From the NCBI RefSeq assembly GCF_001457455.1, contig NZ_LN831026.1, positions 62,001-126,000 of the forward strand: a stretch of 64,000 nucleotides of DNA. Reading direction: 5' to 3'. The translations under genes were made by a program, and so were the position numbers. The notes beneath the pieces are model-generated. The model did no database searches. It saw only the letters and a list, made by a program, of their open reading frames with translations, and was not told the origin of the DNA. This document shows, one piece after another, positions 8,041 to 17,206 of the stretch. Position 1 is the stretch's first letter, and each line of letters begins with the position of its first letter. Source of the DNA: Corynebacterium diphtheriae. GTDB lineage: Bacteria > Actinomycetota > Actinomycetes > Mycobacteriales > Mycobacteriaceae.

Positions 8041-8217
8041 GTGTGTCGGATGTTGGCGGCGTGGAAATCGCCACGTTCAAGCGGAAGATTTGGTGATATG
8101 GGTCGCCGGTGTAGGCGTAGTCCCAGGGGGGCGCCGATAAGGGTGTGGTCGTGCATGCTTTTGGTCGGAAAATATATCAACCAGATGATGTATTGAGATT
8201 TCCTTTGCCTAGCCTAA
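8041..8217. other. Non-coding stretch between repeat A and the irp6A promoter
   Basis: No supported gene. The segment begins at the IS-end-like sequence of repeat A (GGTTTTAGGGTGCATTGATT), so it could be remnant insertion-sequence DNA, but no transposase can be recognised on either strand. The last 60 bases are AT-rich and lead into the metal-regulated promoter. Confidence 0.4.
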
Positions 8218-8236
8218 TTAGGTTATAGTAAGCCTT
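8218..8236 (+). promoter_or_regulatory. DtxR box upstream of irp6A
   Basis: The 19-mer TTAGGTTATAGTAAGCCTT matches the DtxR/IdeR consensus TTAGGTTAGCCTAACCTAA strongly in the left half (TTAGGTTA) and partly in the right. An overlapping GCCTAATTAGG palindrome (8208-8222) may add a second half-site. irp6 is a known iron- and DtxR-repressed operon in C. diphtheriae. Confidence 0.8.
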
Positions 8237-8271
8237 GCCTCAAATCTGATTCTCAAAGTAAAGGAAAACTT

Positions 8272-9459
8272 GTGCGTTTATCCAGAAAAATTACAGCTGT
8301 GGCAGTGGCAATCGCTGCCAGTGGTGCTGCGCTTACTGCATGCAGCAATACATCAGACACTGCAACGGATGCTTCAGCAACTGGCTCGTCTGCAGCACTG
8401 ACCGTCACTGACGTCGCTGGTCGAACGGTTGAATTTGATAAACAACCAGAGCGCGTGTTGCTCGGCGAAGGCCGCGCCATGTTTGCTGCCTCGATCTTGG
8501 ACAAGGAAAACCCAGGTGAGCACATCGTGGCCCTCGGTGAGGATCTGCACAAAGCTGCACCGAGCTTTGAGGCGAAACTTTTTGAGGCTCACCCAGAGAT
8601 CAAGGACATCCCTGTTATCGGACACATTGCTAAGGGCAATGTGTCTGTAGAAAACCTGTTGGCTTTCAACCCAGATGTTGTGGTGATGACCCTTGACCAC
8701 AAGAAGGCAGCCGAGCAAAATGGCTTCCTTGCCAAGATGGATCAGGCTGGCATGAAGTACGTGTTTACGGACTTCCGCCAGAAGCCACTGGAAAACACCA
8801 CCAAGTCGGTGGAGGTTTTGGGTGCTGTTCTTGGCGAGCAGGACAAGGCAAAGGAATTCAACGAGTTCTACACCAAGAAGCGTGACGACATCATCGCTCG
8901 TGCAGAGAAGTTGGAAAACAAGCCACGCACCTTGGTGTGGCGTGCCGCTGGTCTGAAGGACTGCTGCTCCACGGTGAAAAACTCCAACCTTGGTGACTTG
9001 GTCAACGCTGCTGGTGGCATAAACATTGGCGACACTTTGCTGGATACCGAGTCCGGCGACCTGACCGCTGAGAAGGTTATTGCTGAGCAGCCAGAAAAGA
9101 TCATTGCAACCGGTGGCGCTTGGGCGAAAGACCCCAAGAAGCCTGAGGTTCTTCCTCACGTTGAGCTGGGCTACACCGCTACCGATGATGTAGCAGAGCG
9201 CACCCTCGAAGGCCTACTTAAGACCCCTGGCTTTAGCACCTTGGAAGCTCCTAAGAAGGGTGATCTGCACGCGGTATTCCACCAGTTCTACGACTCCCCA
9301 TACAACATCTTTGCTCTTGAGCAGTTCGCACAGTGGTTGCAACCAGAGGAGTTCAAGGATTTGGATGCTGTGAAGGACTTCAAGGAGTTCCACAAGAAGT
9401 GGATGCCATTTGAGTTCTCGGGCGTGTTCTTCGTTACCGACAAGGTTGAAGCTAAGTAA
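8272..9459 (+). CDS. irp6A: Siderophore-iron ABC transporter substrate-binding lipoprotein Irp6A
   Basis: 395 aa from a GTG at 8272 with AAGGA upstream. The lipobox is AALTACS near residue 24. The mature protein is a class III (FecB/FhuD-type) binding protein: TVTDVAGRTVEFDKQPERVL, then IPVIGHIAKGNVSVENLLAFNPDVVV split by a helical backbone, and LVWRAAGLKDCCSTVKN in the C-lobe. The two adjacent cysteines are unusual for the fold. First gene of a tight three-gene operon with its permease (next codon) and ATPase; iron starvation should induce it through the DtxR box. It captures an iron-siderophore outside the membrane. Confidence 0.93.
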   Translation: MRLSRKITAVAVAIAASGAALTACSNTSDTATDASATGSSAALTVTDVAGRTVEFDKQPERVLLGEGRAMFAASILDKENPGEHIVALGEDLHKAAPSFEAKLFEAHPEIKDIPVIGHIAKGNVSVENLLAFNPDVVVMTLDHKKAAEQNGFLAKMDQAGMKYVFTDFRQKPLENTTKSVEVLGAVLGEQDKAKEFNEFYTKKRDDIIARAEKLENKPRTLVWRAAGLKDCCSTVKNSNLGDLVNAAGGINIGDTLLDTESGDLTAEKVIAEQPEKIIATGGAWAKDPKKPEVLPHVELGYTATDDVAERTLEGLLKTPGFSTLEAPKKGDLHAVFHQFYDSPYNIFALEQFAQWLQPEEFKDLDAVKDFKEFHKKWMPFEFSGVFFVTDKVEAK

Positions 9460-10503
9460 ATGAGCAACGTAGTCGAGCAGTATCACAAGCGCTCACGACG
9501 CAAACTCTTAGCGATTGTGATTCTCACAGTGCTGGCCATCGCGGCATTCGTGGTGGCCACTGTGGTGGGGCCGGTGAATCTTACTCCGGCCACCATGCTG
9601 AAGGGCATTATTCAGCCCGATAGTGTTGATCCCACCACACGTACTGTGTTGTGGGATTTACGCCTGCCGGCGTCGGTTATGGCTGTGTTGATTGGCGCTG
9701 CGCTGTCGCTTTCTGGTGCCCATATGCAGACCATTTTGGATAATCCATTGGCGGAGCCGTTTACGCTGGGTATTTCGGCGGCGGCGGCTTTCGGTGGCGC
9801 TGCGTCGATTGTTTTGGGCTGGGTGCTTATTCCGCATGCGCAGTTTAATTTGGCTGCGGTGGCGTGGGCGTCGTCGTTAGTGGCTGTGGTGATTGTGGCT
9901 GGTGCCGCGGTGTGGCGTGGTGCTGGCGCGGAGTCGATGATTTTGCTGGGCATTGCGCTGGTGTTTTTGTTCCAAGCGCTGTTGTCGTTGATGCAGTATC
10001 GTGCGACGACTGAGGCGTTGCAGCAGATCGTTTTTTGGACGATGGGTTCGCTGCAGCGGGCAACGTGGACTGCTAATGCGATCATTGCGGTGATGTTGGC
10101 AATCGCGATTCCGTACACGGTGGTCAACGCGTGGCGTCTGACGGCACTTCGGCTTGGCGACGCTCGCGCGGCCGCCTTGGGCATTAATGTGGCAAGGCTG
10201 CGCGTGATCACCCTCGTGGTGGCGTCGCTATTAGCGGCAAGCGCGGTGGCGTTTGCTGGCATCATTGGCTTCATCGGCTTGGTTGGCCCCCACGTGGCCC
10301 GCATTTTGGTGGGCGAGGAGCAGCGCTTCTTCGCGCCAGCGTCGATGGCAGCGGGTGCGTTCCTGCTGGCTACGGCCCACGCGGTGTCTATTACGATGAT
10401 CCCTGGTGTGGCACTTCCTATCGGCATTATTACTGCGCTGGTGGGCGTTCCGTTCTTCGTGATCTTGGTGTTTACTCGCCGCCGCGCAATGTGGGGGTCC
10501 TAG
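9460..10503 (+). CDS. irp6B: Iron-siderophore ABC transporter permease Irp6B
   Basis: 347 aa, FecCD family. The ATG follows the irp6A stop with no gap. About nine or ten membrane segments are visible. Family signatures include LWDLRLPASVMAVLIGAALS, SGAHMQTILDNPLAEPFTLG and GFIGLVGPHVARILVG, the last carrying the EAA-like cytoplasmic loop that contacts the ATPase. Only one permease gene exists, so the transporter should be a homodimer of Irp6B with two Irp6C subunits. It forms the membrane channel for the iron-siderophore delivered by Irp6A. Confidence 0.93.
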   Translation: MSNVVEQYHKRSRRKLLAIVILTVLAIAAFVVATVVGPVNLTPATMLKGIIQPDSVDPTTRTVLWDLRLPASVMAVLIGAALSLSGAHMQTILDNPLAEPFTLGISAAAAFGGAASIVLGWVLIPHAQFNLAAVAWASSLVAVVIVAGAAVWRGAGAESMILLGIALVFLFQALLSLMQYRATTEALQQIVFWTMGSLQRATWTANAIIAVMLAIAIPYTVVNAWRLTALRLGDARAAALGINVARLRVITLVVASLLAASAVAFAGIIGFIGLVGPHVARILVGEEQRFFAPASMAAGAFLLATAHAVSITMIPGVALPIGIITALVGVPFFVILVFTRRRAMWGS

Positions 10504-10504
10504 C

Positions 10505-11263
10505 ATGAGTTTGAGTATTTCTGACCTGCGAGTCTCCTATGGTCATGGTCCGCGCACGCGCCATATTTTGAATGGTGTGAGCTTTGGCCCAGTGCCACTG
10601 GGAACGGTGACGGGCTTGTTGGGTCCTAACGCTGCTGGTAAATCCACGTTGATTAAGGCCATTGCTGGTTTGAAGGCCACCTCGGGTGGCACGCGCACCA
10701 TCATGAGCAAGGGTGCGGAGGTGCCGCATCATGAGCTGCGCAATGTGGTGGGCTATGTGCCGCAGGATTTGTTGACCAGTGCGTCGTTGACGGCGTTCGA
10801 GTCTATCTTGGTGTCCGCGCGTAAGGGCTACGATCCGCTGTTGAGCTCTGGAGCGGTGATGGAACGCTTGGGCATTACTGCGCTGGCGGATCGCTACGTT
10901 TCGGAGTTGTCGGGTGGCCAGCGTCAGCTGGTTGCGGTGGCGCAGATGTTGGTGCGTCAGCCGGAGGTTTTGCTTCTCGACGAGCCCACGTCGGCTCTTG
11001 ACCTGCGCCATCAGGTGGAGTTGCTCAAGTTGCTGCGTGCTGAGGTGAATTCTCGGGATTGCCTCGCTGTGGTGGCGTTGCATGATCTAAACCTAGCGGC
11101 GCGGTATTGCGATCATTTGGTGGTGCTTAGTGGCGGCCATGTGATTGCTGAGGGTGCACCGACGCAGGTGCTTACTTCTGACCTGTTGGAGCAGGTCTAC
11201 GGGCTGCGTGCCCGTGTTCTTGACGACGCCGGAGTGCCGGTGGTCTGTCCCGTGGAGGATTAG
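10505..11263 (+). CDS. irp6C: Iron-siderophore ABC transporter ATP-binding protein Irp6C
   Basis: 252 aa. Walker A is GPNAAGKST (Ala replaces the usual Gly of GPNGAGKST), the Q-loop is GYVPQDLL, the signature is LSGGQRQLVAVAQML, Walker B is VLLLDEPTSALD and the H-loop is VVALHDLN. All parts of a functional FecE/BtuD-type ATPase are present. It starts 1 bp after the irp6B stop, so the operon is irp6ABC. It powers import of the iron complex. Confidence 0.93.
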   Translation: MSLSISDLRVSYGHGPRTRHILNGVSFGPVPLGTVTGLLGPNAAGKSTLIKAIAGLKATSGGTRTIMSKGAEVPHHELRNVVGYVPQDLLTSASLTAFESILVSARKGYDPLLSSGAVMERLGITALADRYVSELSGGQRQLVAVAQMLVRQPEVLLLDEPTSALDLRHQVELLKLLRAEVNSRDCLAVVALHDLNLAARYCDHLVVLSGGHVIAEGAPTQVLTSDLLEQVYGLRARVLDDAGVPVVCPVED

Positions 11264-11297
11264 TTCTTTCACTTCGTAGGCCGGCGGGAGTTGCTAG

Positions 11298-11319
11298 GCT
11301 GGGGTGCCTGAACCCCAGC
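11298..11319 (+). terminator. GC-rich hairpin after irp6C
   Basis: GCTGGGGT (11298-11305) pairs with ACCCCAGC (11312-11319) around a 6-base loop. No T-run follows, so it may be a weak terminator or the leader structure of the downstream lipoprotein gene. Confidence 0.35.
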
Positions 11320-11352
11320 TGTAACCACCACATCCCTAGGAGGGATTTGACC

Positions 11353-12831
11353 GTGCGACTTCTTAAGCCGGCCCTTGTTCTCGCCATTGTGGCGGGTATG
11401 ACGCTTTCTGCCTGCGGTTCTGATTCTGCGACAAAAGACATCAGCGTTGCGGGCAGTGAGCTGTCCTTAGATAAAACAGCGCTGGTTGCGGATTCTTCTG
11501 GGGTGGAGGTTTCGCAAGCGTTTTTCCCTGATGCCGACAAAGTAGATTCGGTTGTGGTGGCAGGTGGCACCGCGCAGCACCGCTGGGAGGGAGCACAAGA
11601 GGCCATTAAGCGCGGGGTCCCGTTGCTTGTCGACGACTCCTCCAACACCGAGGCCATCAATGCCGAGATCGAACGGCTTGGGGTAAAAGATGTGGTTCGC
11701 ATCGGTGATCCAGCAGCCGACGCCCAGCAAGTGGCGGCCGACGCAGCTGCTAAGAAACACCACACCGAGGACGTGATGGTACGCCAGATCACTAAGCTTT
11801 CTGCAGAACACGGTCACCTTGATGGTGGGGCAGCGGTGTTGGTGTCACAGGCGACGTCGGCAGCTAGTGTTGCCACCGCCAAAGCCTCCGGCGCCACCGT
11901 GGAATACCTCTCTTCAGGGGACCCACGTGAATCCGCTACTTTGCAAAAAGATGCCCACGCCAAAGTGGTGGGCTTAGGGCCGAGCTTTAGCAACCAAGAG
12001 CGCTTCCACCGCGCGGTAGATATGCTGCAGGGCCCAGAAGTCCCAGGTGGCGGGCACTTGATTTTCCCTGAACATCGCCTCGTCGCTTTATATGGTCACC
12101 CCTCTGGCGGTGCACTCGGTGTGATGGGCGAACAACCTGCTCCAGAGGCAGTGGCCAAGGTAAAAGAGCTTACTGAGCACTATGCCGCCATCGATCCGCA
12201 GACCACCACCGTGCCTGCTTTTGAAATTATTGCCACCGTAGCCAGCGCAGACCCTGGCCCAGACGGCAACTACTCCAACGAGGGCACCATTGATGAGCTG
12301 CGTCCGTGGGTAGACGAGATCGGTAAAGCGGGCGGATATGCGGTCCTTGATCTGCAGCCAGGCAGCGCGAACTTCCTCGACCAAGCCAAGCAGTTCGAGG
12401 AGCTGCTCAAACTTCCGCACGTGGGGCTTGCTCTTGACCCCGAGTGGCGGATCAACCCAGGTGAAAAGCCCATGGAGCGGGTGGGAAGTGTTGAGGCCGC
12501 TGAGATTAATAGCACGGCTGAGTGGCTTGCTGGCCTTGTTCGCGATAATAACCTGCCGCAAAAGCCCTTTGTGGTGCACCAGTTCCAGTGGCAGATGATC
12601 CGTGGTCGTGAGCAGCTTAATACCACCGCCCCTGAGTTGGCGTGGATTCTGCACGCTGACGGTCATGGTCCGGCGCGCGATAAGTTTGCCACTTGGGAGA
12701 TGGTGCAGCAGGATCTGCAGCCGGAGTTCACTATGGCGTGGAAGAACTTTATTGATGAGGACACCCCGATGTTTACCCCAGAGCAAACTATGGATATTTA
12801 TCCGCGCCCAGGGTTTGTCTCCTATCAATAA
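11353..12831 (+). CDS. Secreted lipoprotein of unknown function, two domains
   Basis: 492 aa from the GTG at 11353, placed 8 bp after AGGAGGG; a TTG 6 bp earlier is closer to the site than usual. The signal peptide ends in the lipobox LSACGSD. Residues about 30-215 resemble a cell-wall-binding-repeat-2-like fold (VVVAGGTAQHRWEGAQEAI, then VPLLVDD and LGVKDVVRIGD). The C-terminal 230 residues contain PAFEIIATVAS, AVLDLQPGS, VGLALDPEWRI and FVVHQFQWQMI, a conserved actinobacterial block that looks like a TIM-barrel hydrolase by its Asp/Glu-bearing strand ends; I do not know its activity. It follows irp6ABC but has its own ribosome binding site and a hairpin before it. A role at the cell wall is inference. 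Confidence 0.75.
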   Translation: MRLLKPALVLAIVAGMTLSACGSDSATKDISVAGSELSLDKTALVADSSGVEVSQAFFPDADKVDSVVVAGGTAQHRWEGAQEAIKRGVPLLVDDSSNTEAINAEIERLGVKDVVRIGDPAADAQQVAADAAAKKHHTEDVMVRQITKLSAEHGHLDGGAAVLVSQATSAASVATAKASGATVEYLSSGDPRESATLQKDAHAKVVGLGPSFSNQERFHRAVDMLQGPEVPGGGHLIFPEHRLVALYGHPSGGALGVMGEQPAPEAVAKVKELTEHYAAIDPQTTTVPAFEIIATVASADPGPDGNYSNEGTIDELRPWVDEIGKAGGYAVLDLQPGSANFLDQAKQFEELLKLPHVGLALDPEWRINPGEKPMERVGSVEAAEINSTAEWLAGLVRDNNLPQKPFVVHQFQWQMIRGREQLNTTAPELAWILHADGHGPARDKFATWEMVQQDLQPEFTMAWKNFIDEDTPMFTPEQTMDIYPRPGFVSYQ

Positions 12832-12848
12832 CGGTATTGTGGTGGGCT

Positions 12849-13256
12849 ATGGCTACTCGTATTGCTGAACCAGGCGAGCCGATCATCGAGTTCTTCGCTG
12901 ATTGGCTCGACAGGATTTCTAATCCCACTAACCGTGCCATTGCCGAGCGGATTCTGGCGTGGGTGCATGAAGAATTCCCTGATCTGGGTTACCGTTTTGC
13001 ATGGAAGCAACCCATGTTTACTCACCACGGCACGTTCATTATTGGGTTTAGCCCAGCGACCAATCACATTTCTTTTGCCCCTGAACGCGCAGGCATTGTG
13101 AAATGGGAGCCGCAGTTGAAACAACGGGGGTTGTCTTACGGGAAGATGATGGTGCGGTTGCCGTGGGATCAGCCGATTCCTTTCGATCTGCTGCGCGATG
13201 TGATCGCCTTTAACATCGACGATAAACGCGATGTGACAAGTTTTTGGCGCAAGTAA
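12849..13256 (+). CDS. DUF1801-family protein
   Basis: 135 aa from the ATG at 12849 (MATRIAEPGEPI). Family blocks are present: LAWVHEEFPDLGYRFAWKQP, FTHHGTFIIGFSPATNHIS and SYGKMMVRLPWDQPIP. DUF1801 proteins such as B. subtilis YdhG have a frataxin-like fold and have been linked to iron delivery. That would suit a neighbour of irp6, but it is inference. The stop lies 14 bp before the photolyase start, so the two may be co-transcribed. Confidence 0.8.
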   Translation: MATRIAEPGEPIIEFFADWLDRISNPTNRAIAERILAWVHEEFPDLGYRFAWKQPMFTHHGTFIIGFSPATNHISFAPERAGIVKWEPQLKQRGLSYGKMMVRLPWDQPIPFDLLRDVIAFNIDDKRDVTSFWRK

Positions 13257-13270
13257 TACAGGAGGATATG

Positions 13271-14611
13271 ATGGCTCGCTCAGTGGTGGTGTGGTTCCGT
13301 GACGATCTACGCGTCCACGACAATCCAGCTCTTATGAAGGCATGGGAGCTTGTTCGTGCCAACCCTGCGGACTTGCATGCGGTCTACATTGCCAACGAGG
13401 TGGGGGTTCGCCCCCTTGGTGGGGCAGTCAAGTGGTGGCTGCACCACAGCCTGCTGGCTTTGTCTGAGCAGCTGGCGCAGCGTGGTGTGCGTCTGCATGT
13501 GCTCTCCGGCGACCCACTCACGCTGTTGCCACAGCTAGTGACTTCCTGTGGTGCTACAGCCGTGACGATGAATCGTCGCTATGATCCCGCAGCACGCAGT
13601 ATTGATGATGCCTTCGTCGCTGATGCCAGTGCCCACGATGTGGAGGTCTACGACTTCCCCTGTCACTTGCTGGCAGAACCAGGGGAGATCACCACCACAA
13701 CCGGTGGCAGCTACAAGGTGTTTACGCCCTTTTCCCGTAACCTTCGCGACGCCATCGGTGACCTGCCCTTAGACACGCTTGCGGCACCACCCAAGGCCGA
13801 ACAGCCCATAGACGACACGGAAACCCAGGCCGCGATTGCGGACTTAGGCTGGGACGCATGGTGGGCTGCGTCGATAAGCAAGGCGTGGACCCCAGGTGAA
13901 CCCGCCGCCCGCGAAGCCCTCGCCGAGCTCGACGACATCCTTCCGCGCTACCTAGACGACCGCGACCGCCCTGACATCGACGGCACTTCTAGGCTAAGCC
14001 CGCGCCTGCGCTTCGGGGAACTCAGCGTCGCTGAGGTGTGGAATCATGCCCACACCTCGGAGGGGTTCCGCCGCCAACTCATGTGGCGAGATTTCGCCTG
14101 GCACCGCCTCGACGCGCACCCCGACATGGCGACCGCCAACATCCGCCCCGAATTTGACCGCTTCCCTTGGGACGGCGGTGACTTCGAAGCCGAACTGAAC
14201 GCTTGGCGTCATGGCCGCACCGGCATCGCGCTTGTCGACGCCGGCATGCGCGAACTATGGGCCACCGGAACCATGCACAACCGTGTGCGCATGGTCGCCG
14301 CATCCCTGCTGGTCAAAAACCTAGGAATCCACTGGCGGCACGGCGAGCAATGGTTCTGGGACACTCTCGTTGATGCCGACCCAGCGTCCAACCCCTTCAA
14401 CTGGCAATGGGTAGCCGGCAGCGGTGACGACGCCGCCCCCTACTTCCGCATCTTCAACCCCGATACCCAAGCGCGCCGCTTCGACCCCGACGGCACCTAC
14501 CGCACGCGATGGCTGCCCATCATGAGCGTGGACTATCCCGAAGAGGCGATCGTAGACCTTAAAGAATCCCGACTTCGAGCCCTCGACGCCTATAACGCTT
14601 GTAAACGCTGA
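13271..14611 (+). CDS. phrB: Deoxyribodipyrimidine photolyase
   Basis: 446 aa from the second of two adjacent ATGs (13268, 13271), which has the better distance to GGAGG. The N-terminal photolyase fold begins SVVVWFRDDLRVHDNPAL. The C-terminal FAD domain shows RLSPRLRFGELS, QLMWRDFAWH, TGIALVDAGMRELW and NPFNWQWVAGSGDDAAPYF. Length fits class I CPD photolyases and the FAD/substrate residues are intact. The enzyme reverses UV-induced pyrimidine dimers using light. Two copies of the recurrent GCGTCGAYAAGC motif (13868, 14230) lie inside it. Confidence 0.95.
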   Translation: MARSVVVWFRDDLRVHDNPALMKAWELVRANPADLHAVYIANEVGVRPLGGAVKWWLHHSLLALSEQLAQRGVRLHVLSGDPLTLLPQLVTSCGATAVTMNRRYDPAARSIDDAFVADASAHDVEVYDFPCHLLAEPGEITTTTGGSYKVFTPFSRNLRDAIGDLPLDTLAAPPKAEQPIDDTETQAAIADLGWDAWWAASISKAWTPGEPAAREALAELDDILPRYLDDRDRPDIDGTSRLSPRLRFGELSVAEVWNHAHTSEGFRRQLMWRDFAWHRLDAHPDMATANIRPEFDRFPWDGGDFEAELNAWRHGRTGIALVDAGMRELWATGTMHNRVRMVAASLLVKNLGIHWRHGEQWFWDTLVDADPASNPFNWQWVAGSGDDAAPYFRIFNPDTQARRFDPDGTYRTRWLPIMSVDYPEEAIVDLKESRLRALDAYNACKR

Positions 14612-14633
14612 GCAATCAGATAGGTTAAGGGGT

Positions 14634-15053
14634 ATGAGAAAACTGTATTATGCCTCGTTAACCTACCTCATTCTCGGGCTTGTAGCCGGGGTGTTCTACC
14701 GTGAATGGACTAAGGTGTTCAACGCCGTGGACCGCTCTCAACTCAACACCTTGCACACCCACCTCCTCGTGCTAGGAACCTTCTTCTTCCTCATCGTCTT
14801 AGCACTCGACAAGATGTTTCACCTCTCTGGCCAAAAGAAATTCCAGCAGTGGTTCATCTTCCACAACGTGGCCCTAGCATGGACCACCCTCGCCATGCTG
14901 GCCAACGGCATCGTAGCTACCAGCGGCGGTATGTGGGGCCCAGCCCAATCGGGTATCGCTGGCTTGGGCCACATCCTGCTCACCGGCGGTTTCATCTGGT
15001 TCTTCAGCATGCTCAACACCGCCATCAAGCGCAGCGAAGCTAACCAGAAATAA
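14634..15053 (+). CDS. DUF2871 membrane protein
   Basis: 139 aa with four predicted membrane helices. The opening [20 protein letters not shown] and [20 protein letters not shown] match DUF2871, with conserved His residues (LHTHLL and the later [10 protein letters not shown]) at helix ends that could bind a metal or heme. It lies 22 bp after phrB. The last 14 bp overlap the 3' end of ino1 on the other strand. Function unknown. Confidence 0.8.
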   Translation: MRKLYYASLTYLILGLVAGVFYREWTKVFNAVDRSQLNTLHTHLLVLGTFFFLIVLALDKMFHLSGQKKFQQWFIFHNVALAWTTLAMLANGIVATSGGMWGPAQSGIAGLGHILLTGGFIWFFSMLNTAIKRSEANQK

Positions 15054-16107
15054 ACTGCTCCAGCTCCGCGCGGGCAGCCTCGTCGCGCATCTGGCGCGGC
15101 GGGGACTTCATCAAATACGCAGCCGCTGGATACACCGGCCCACCGATACCGCGATCCTTGGCGATCTTCGCCGCGCGCAGGGCGTCGATAATTATGCCCG
15201 CAGAATTCGGCGAATCCCACACCTCCAGCTTGTACTCCAGATTCAACGGCACATCGCCAAACGCAGTGCCCTCCAAACGCACATACGCCCATTTGCGGTC
15301 ATCTAACCAGCCCACATAATCCGATGGGCCAATATGGACATCCCGAGCCGCAATTTCTTGATCCAAGTTCGACGTCACAGCCTGCGTCTTAGAGATTTTC
15401 TTCGACTCCAAACGCTCCCGCTCCAACATGTTCTTAAAGTCCATGTTGCCGCCTACATTCAGCTGCATCGTGCGATCCAAATGCACACCACGATCCTCAA
15501 ACAACTTAGCCAAAACGCGGTGCGTGATCGTGGCACCAACCTGTGACTTAATATCATCGCCCACAATTGGCACCCCAGCCTCTTCAAACTTGGCAGCCCA
15601 CTGCGGATCAGAAGCAATAAACACTGGTAGCGCATTCACAAATGCCACGTTGGCGTCGATAGCACACTGCGCATAAAACTTATCCGCCTCCTCCGAGCCC
15701 ACCGGAAGATAGGAGACGAGGACGTCGACACGCTCATCCTTGAGTACCTGCACCACATCCACCGCCTGGGCAGGGGACTCCTCAACGGTTGCGCGATAAT
15801 ACTTGCCCAAACCATCAAGAGTAGGGCCTCGCTGCACTGTCACACCCGTCTCCGGCACATCGCAAATACGGATCGTGCAGTTCTCCGAGGCATTAATCGC
15901 CTCCGACAGATCCAGCCCCACCTTCGCGCGATCCACATCAAACGCGGCAACAAACTCAATATCGCCCACATGATAATCCCCAAACTGCACGTGCATAAGG
16001 CCTGGCACCTGCTGTTCAGGGGACGCATCCTTGTAATACTCTACGCCCTGTACCAGCGACGATGCACAGTTGCCCACACCGGCAATGGCAACACGAATAG
16101 CAGACAC
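15040..16107 (-). CDS. ino1: Inositol-1-phosphate synthase
   Basis: 355 aa. The actinobacterial short-type MIPS begins [20 protein letters not shown] (NAD-binding glycine loop). Other blocks are [69 protein letters not shown] and [20 protein letters not shown]. It converts glucose-6-phosphate to inositol-1-phosphate for phosphatidylinositol, lipoarabinomannan-type glycolipids and mycothiol. The 160-bp region upstream is free for regulation; no operator is assigned. Confidence 0.96.
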   Translation of the reverse strand: MSAIRVAIAGVGNCASSLVQGVEYYKDASPEQQVPGLMHVQFGDYHVGDIEFVAAFDVDRAKVGLDLSEAINASENCTIRICDVPETGVTVQRGPTLDGLGKYYRATVEESPAQAVDVVQVLKDERVDVLVSYLPVGSEEADKFYAQCAIDANVAFVNALPVFIASDPQWAAKFEEAGVPIVGDDIKSQVGATITHRVLAKLFEDRGVHLDRTMQLNVGGNMDFKNMLERERLESKKISKTQAVTSNLDQEIAARDVHIGPSDYVGWLDDRKWAYVRLEGTAFGDVPLNLEYKLEVWDSPNSAGIIIDALRAAKIAKDRGIGGPVYPAAAYLMKSPPRQMRDEAARAELEQFISG

Positions 16108-16317
16108 ACATACTCCCTTGGCTTTGATAACAACCGAACATAAGCTTCACGACGTACCCACTGCGGGGGAGACCCACGGGTGGGTGCTGTCGTGGATCTC
16201 GGCCACTATACCGCCGGTGTGGAGCATTAAAACTGCTGGTTAATCGGTTAAGTAAATCGGTACAGATGGATCATGCAGCTACGAAAGGGCGAGAAAATTA
16301 CTGCCAAAAATACCAAA

Positions 16318-16343
16318 AGCCTCCCCACTTTGAGGGGGAGGCT
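16318..16343 (-). terminator. Rho-independent terminator of the VIT-family gene
   Basis: AGCCTCCCC (16318-16326) pairs with GGGGAGGCT (16335-16343). On the minus strand the stem is followed by TTTTGGTATTTTTGG. It lies 11 bp past the stop of the gene at 16354. Confidence 0.8.
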
Positions 16344-16353
16344 AAAGGCGATG

Positions 16354-17112
16354 TTAGGCCACCGCGCCGAAGGCATAACCGGCACCGAAAGTCAGTGCCA
16401 AGCCGAGAATGCCACCGATGGTCAGGCGCAGTACTGACTTCACAGGCGAGGTGCCGCCGATACGCGCTGAGATATAACCGGTAATAGCCAAGGCCAGCAA
16501 GGTGACGGCAGTTACGGCAATCGCGCCGGCCACGCGGGAGAGATCTGGGATCAAGAAGACCGTGAGCAGTGGCAGCAGTGCGCCGAGCAGAAAGGATGCT
16601 GCCGAGGACACCGCAGCATGAAGCGGGCTGGTGAGGTCATGGGGATCAATGCCGTACTCGATTTGCAGGTGGGCACGGAAGGGATCGTTGCGACCAATCT
16701 CAATGGCGGCACGATACGCAGTGGCAGTGCTCATGCCGTAGTTTTCAAGGATCCCAGCGATTTCTGCGCGCTCTTCACCTGGAGCGTGCAGAAGCTCGTT
16801 GTATTCCTGCTCCATGACCTTGTGCTCGTTGTCGCGCTGGGCAGACACGGACACGAATTCGCCTAGTGCCATGGATACGGCGCCGGCGATGGTGGCTGCC
16901 ACACCGGAAAGCAGCACTGTGGAAGTGCTGGCGTTGGTAGCGATCACGCCGAGCAGCAGGGCAGAGATGGACACAATGCCGTCGTTAGCTCCGAGGATGC
17001 CGGCGCGTAGCCAGTTCAGCTTGGAGTTGAGCCCCGATACTGCCACTGGGTCTAGGGCTTGGCCCGTGGAGGAGAGGGTCCCTGGCAATGGTGGGAAATT
17101 CTTTTGCGTCAT
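16354..17112 (-). CDS. VIT1/CCC1-family iron/manganese transporter
   Basis: 252 aa. Membrane helices alternate with a cytoplasmic insertion. The family motif begins LRAGILGANDGIVSISALLL, followed by GAVSMALGEFVSVSAQRDNE. The central Glu-rich region (VMEQEYNELLHAPGEERAEI) is the metal-binding insertion seen in plant VIT1. The C-terminal helices are complete. The family moves Fe2+ or Mn2+ out of the cytosol. In this metal-rich window it could protect from iron overload; no DtxR-like box is apparent immediately upstream. Confidence 0.88.
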   Translation of the reverse strand: MTQKNFPPLPGTLSSTGQALDPVAVSGLNSKLNWLRAGILGANDGIVSISALLLGVIATNASTSTVLLSGVAATIAGAVSMALGEFVSVSAQRDNEHKVMEQEYNELLHAPGEERAEIAGILENYGMSTATAYRAAIEIGRNDPFRAHLQIEYGIDPHDLTSPLHAAVSSAASFLLGALLPLLTVFLIPDLSRVAGAIAVTAVTLLALAITGYISARIGGTSPVKSVLRLTIGGILGLALTFGAGYAFGAVA

Positions 17113-17206
17113 CGTTGCCTGCCTTGGTTTTATGGTGCGACTCGGTGTCGCTTGGGCTTCATTGTGCTGCTATTTTCAGTAGCGGGCAAGGATTGAAACC
17201 CTATCC

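Noticed and set aside
9612-10427. 271-codon frame antisense to irp6B
   Set aside because: It mirrors membrane helices of irp6B as Ala/Ser/Thr-rich sequence; no start site and no recognisable domain.
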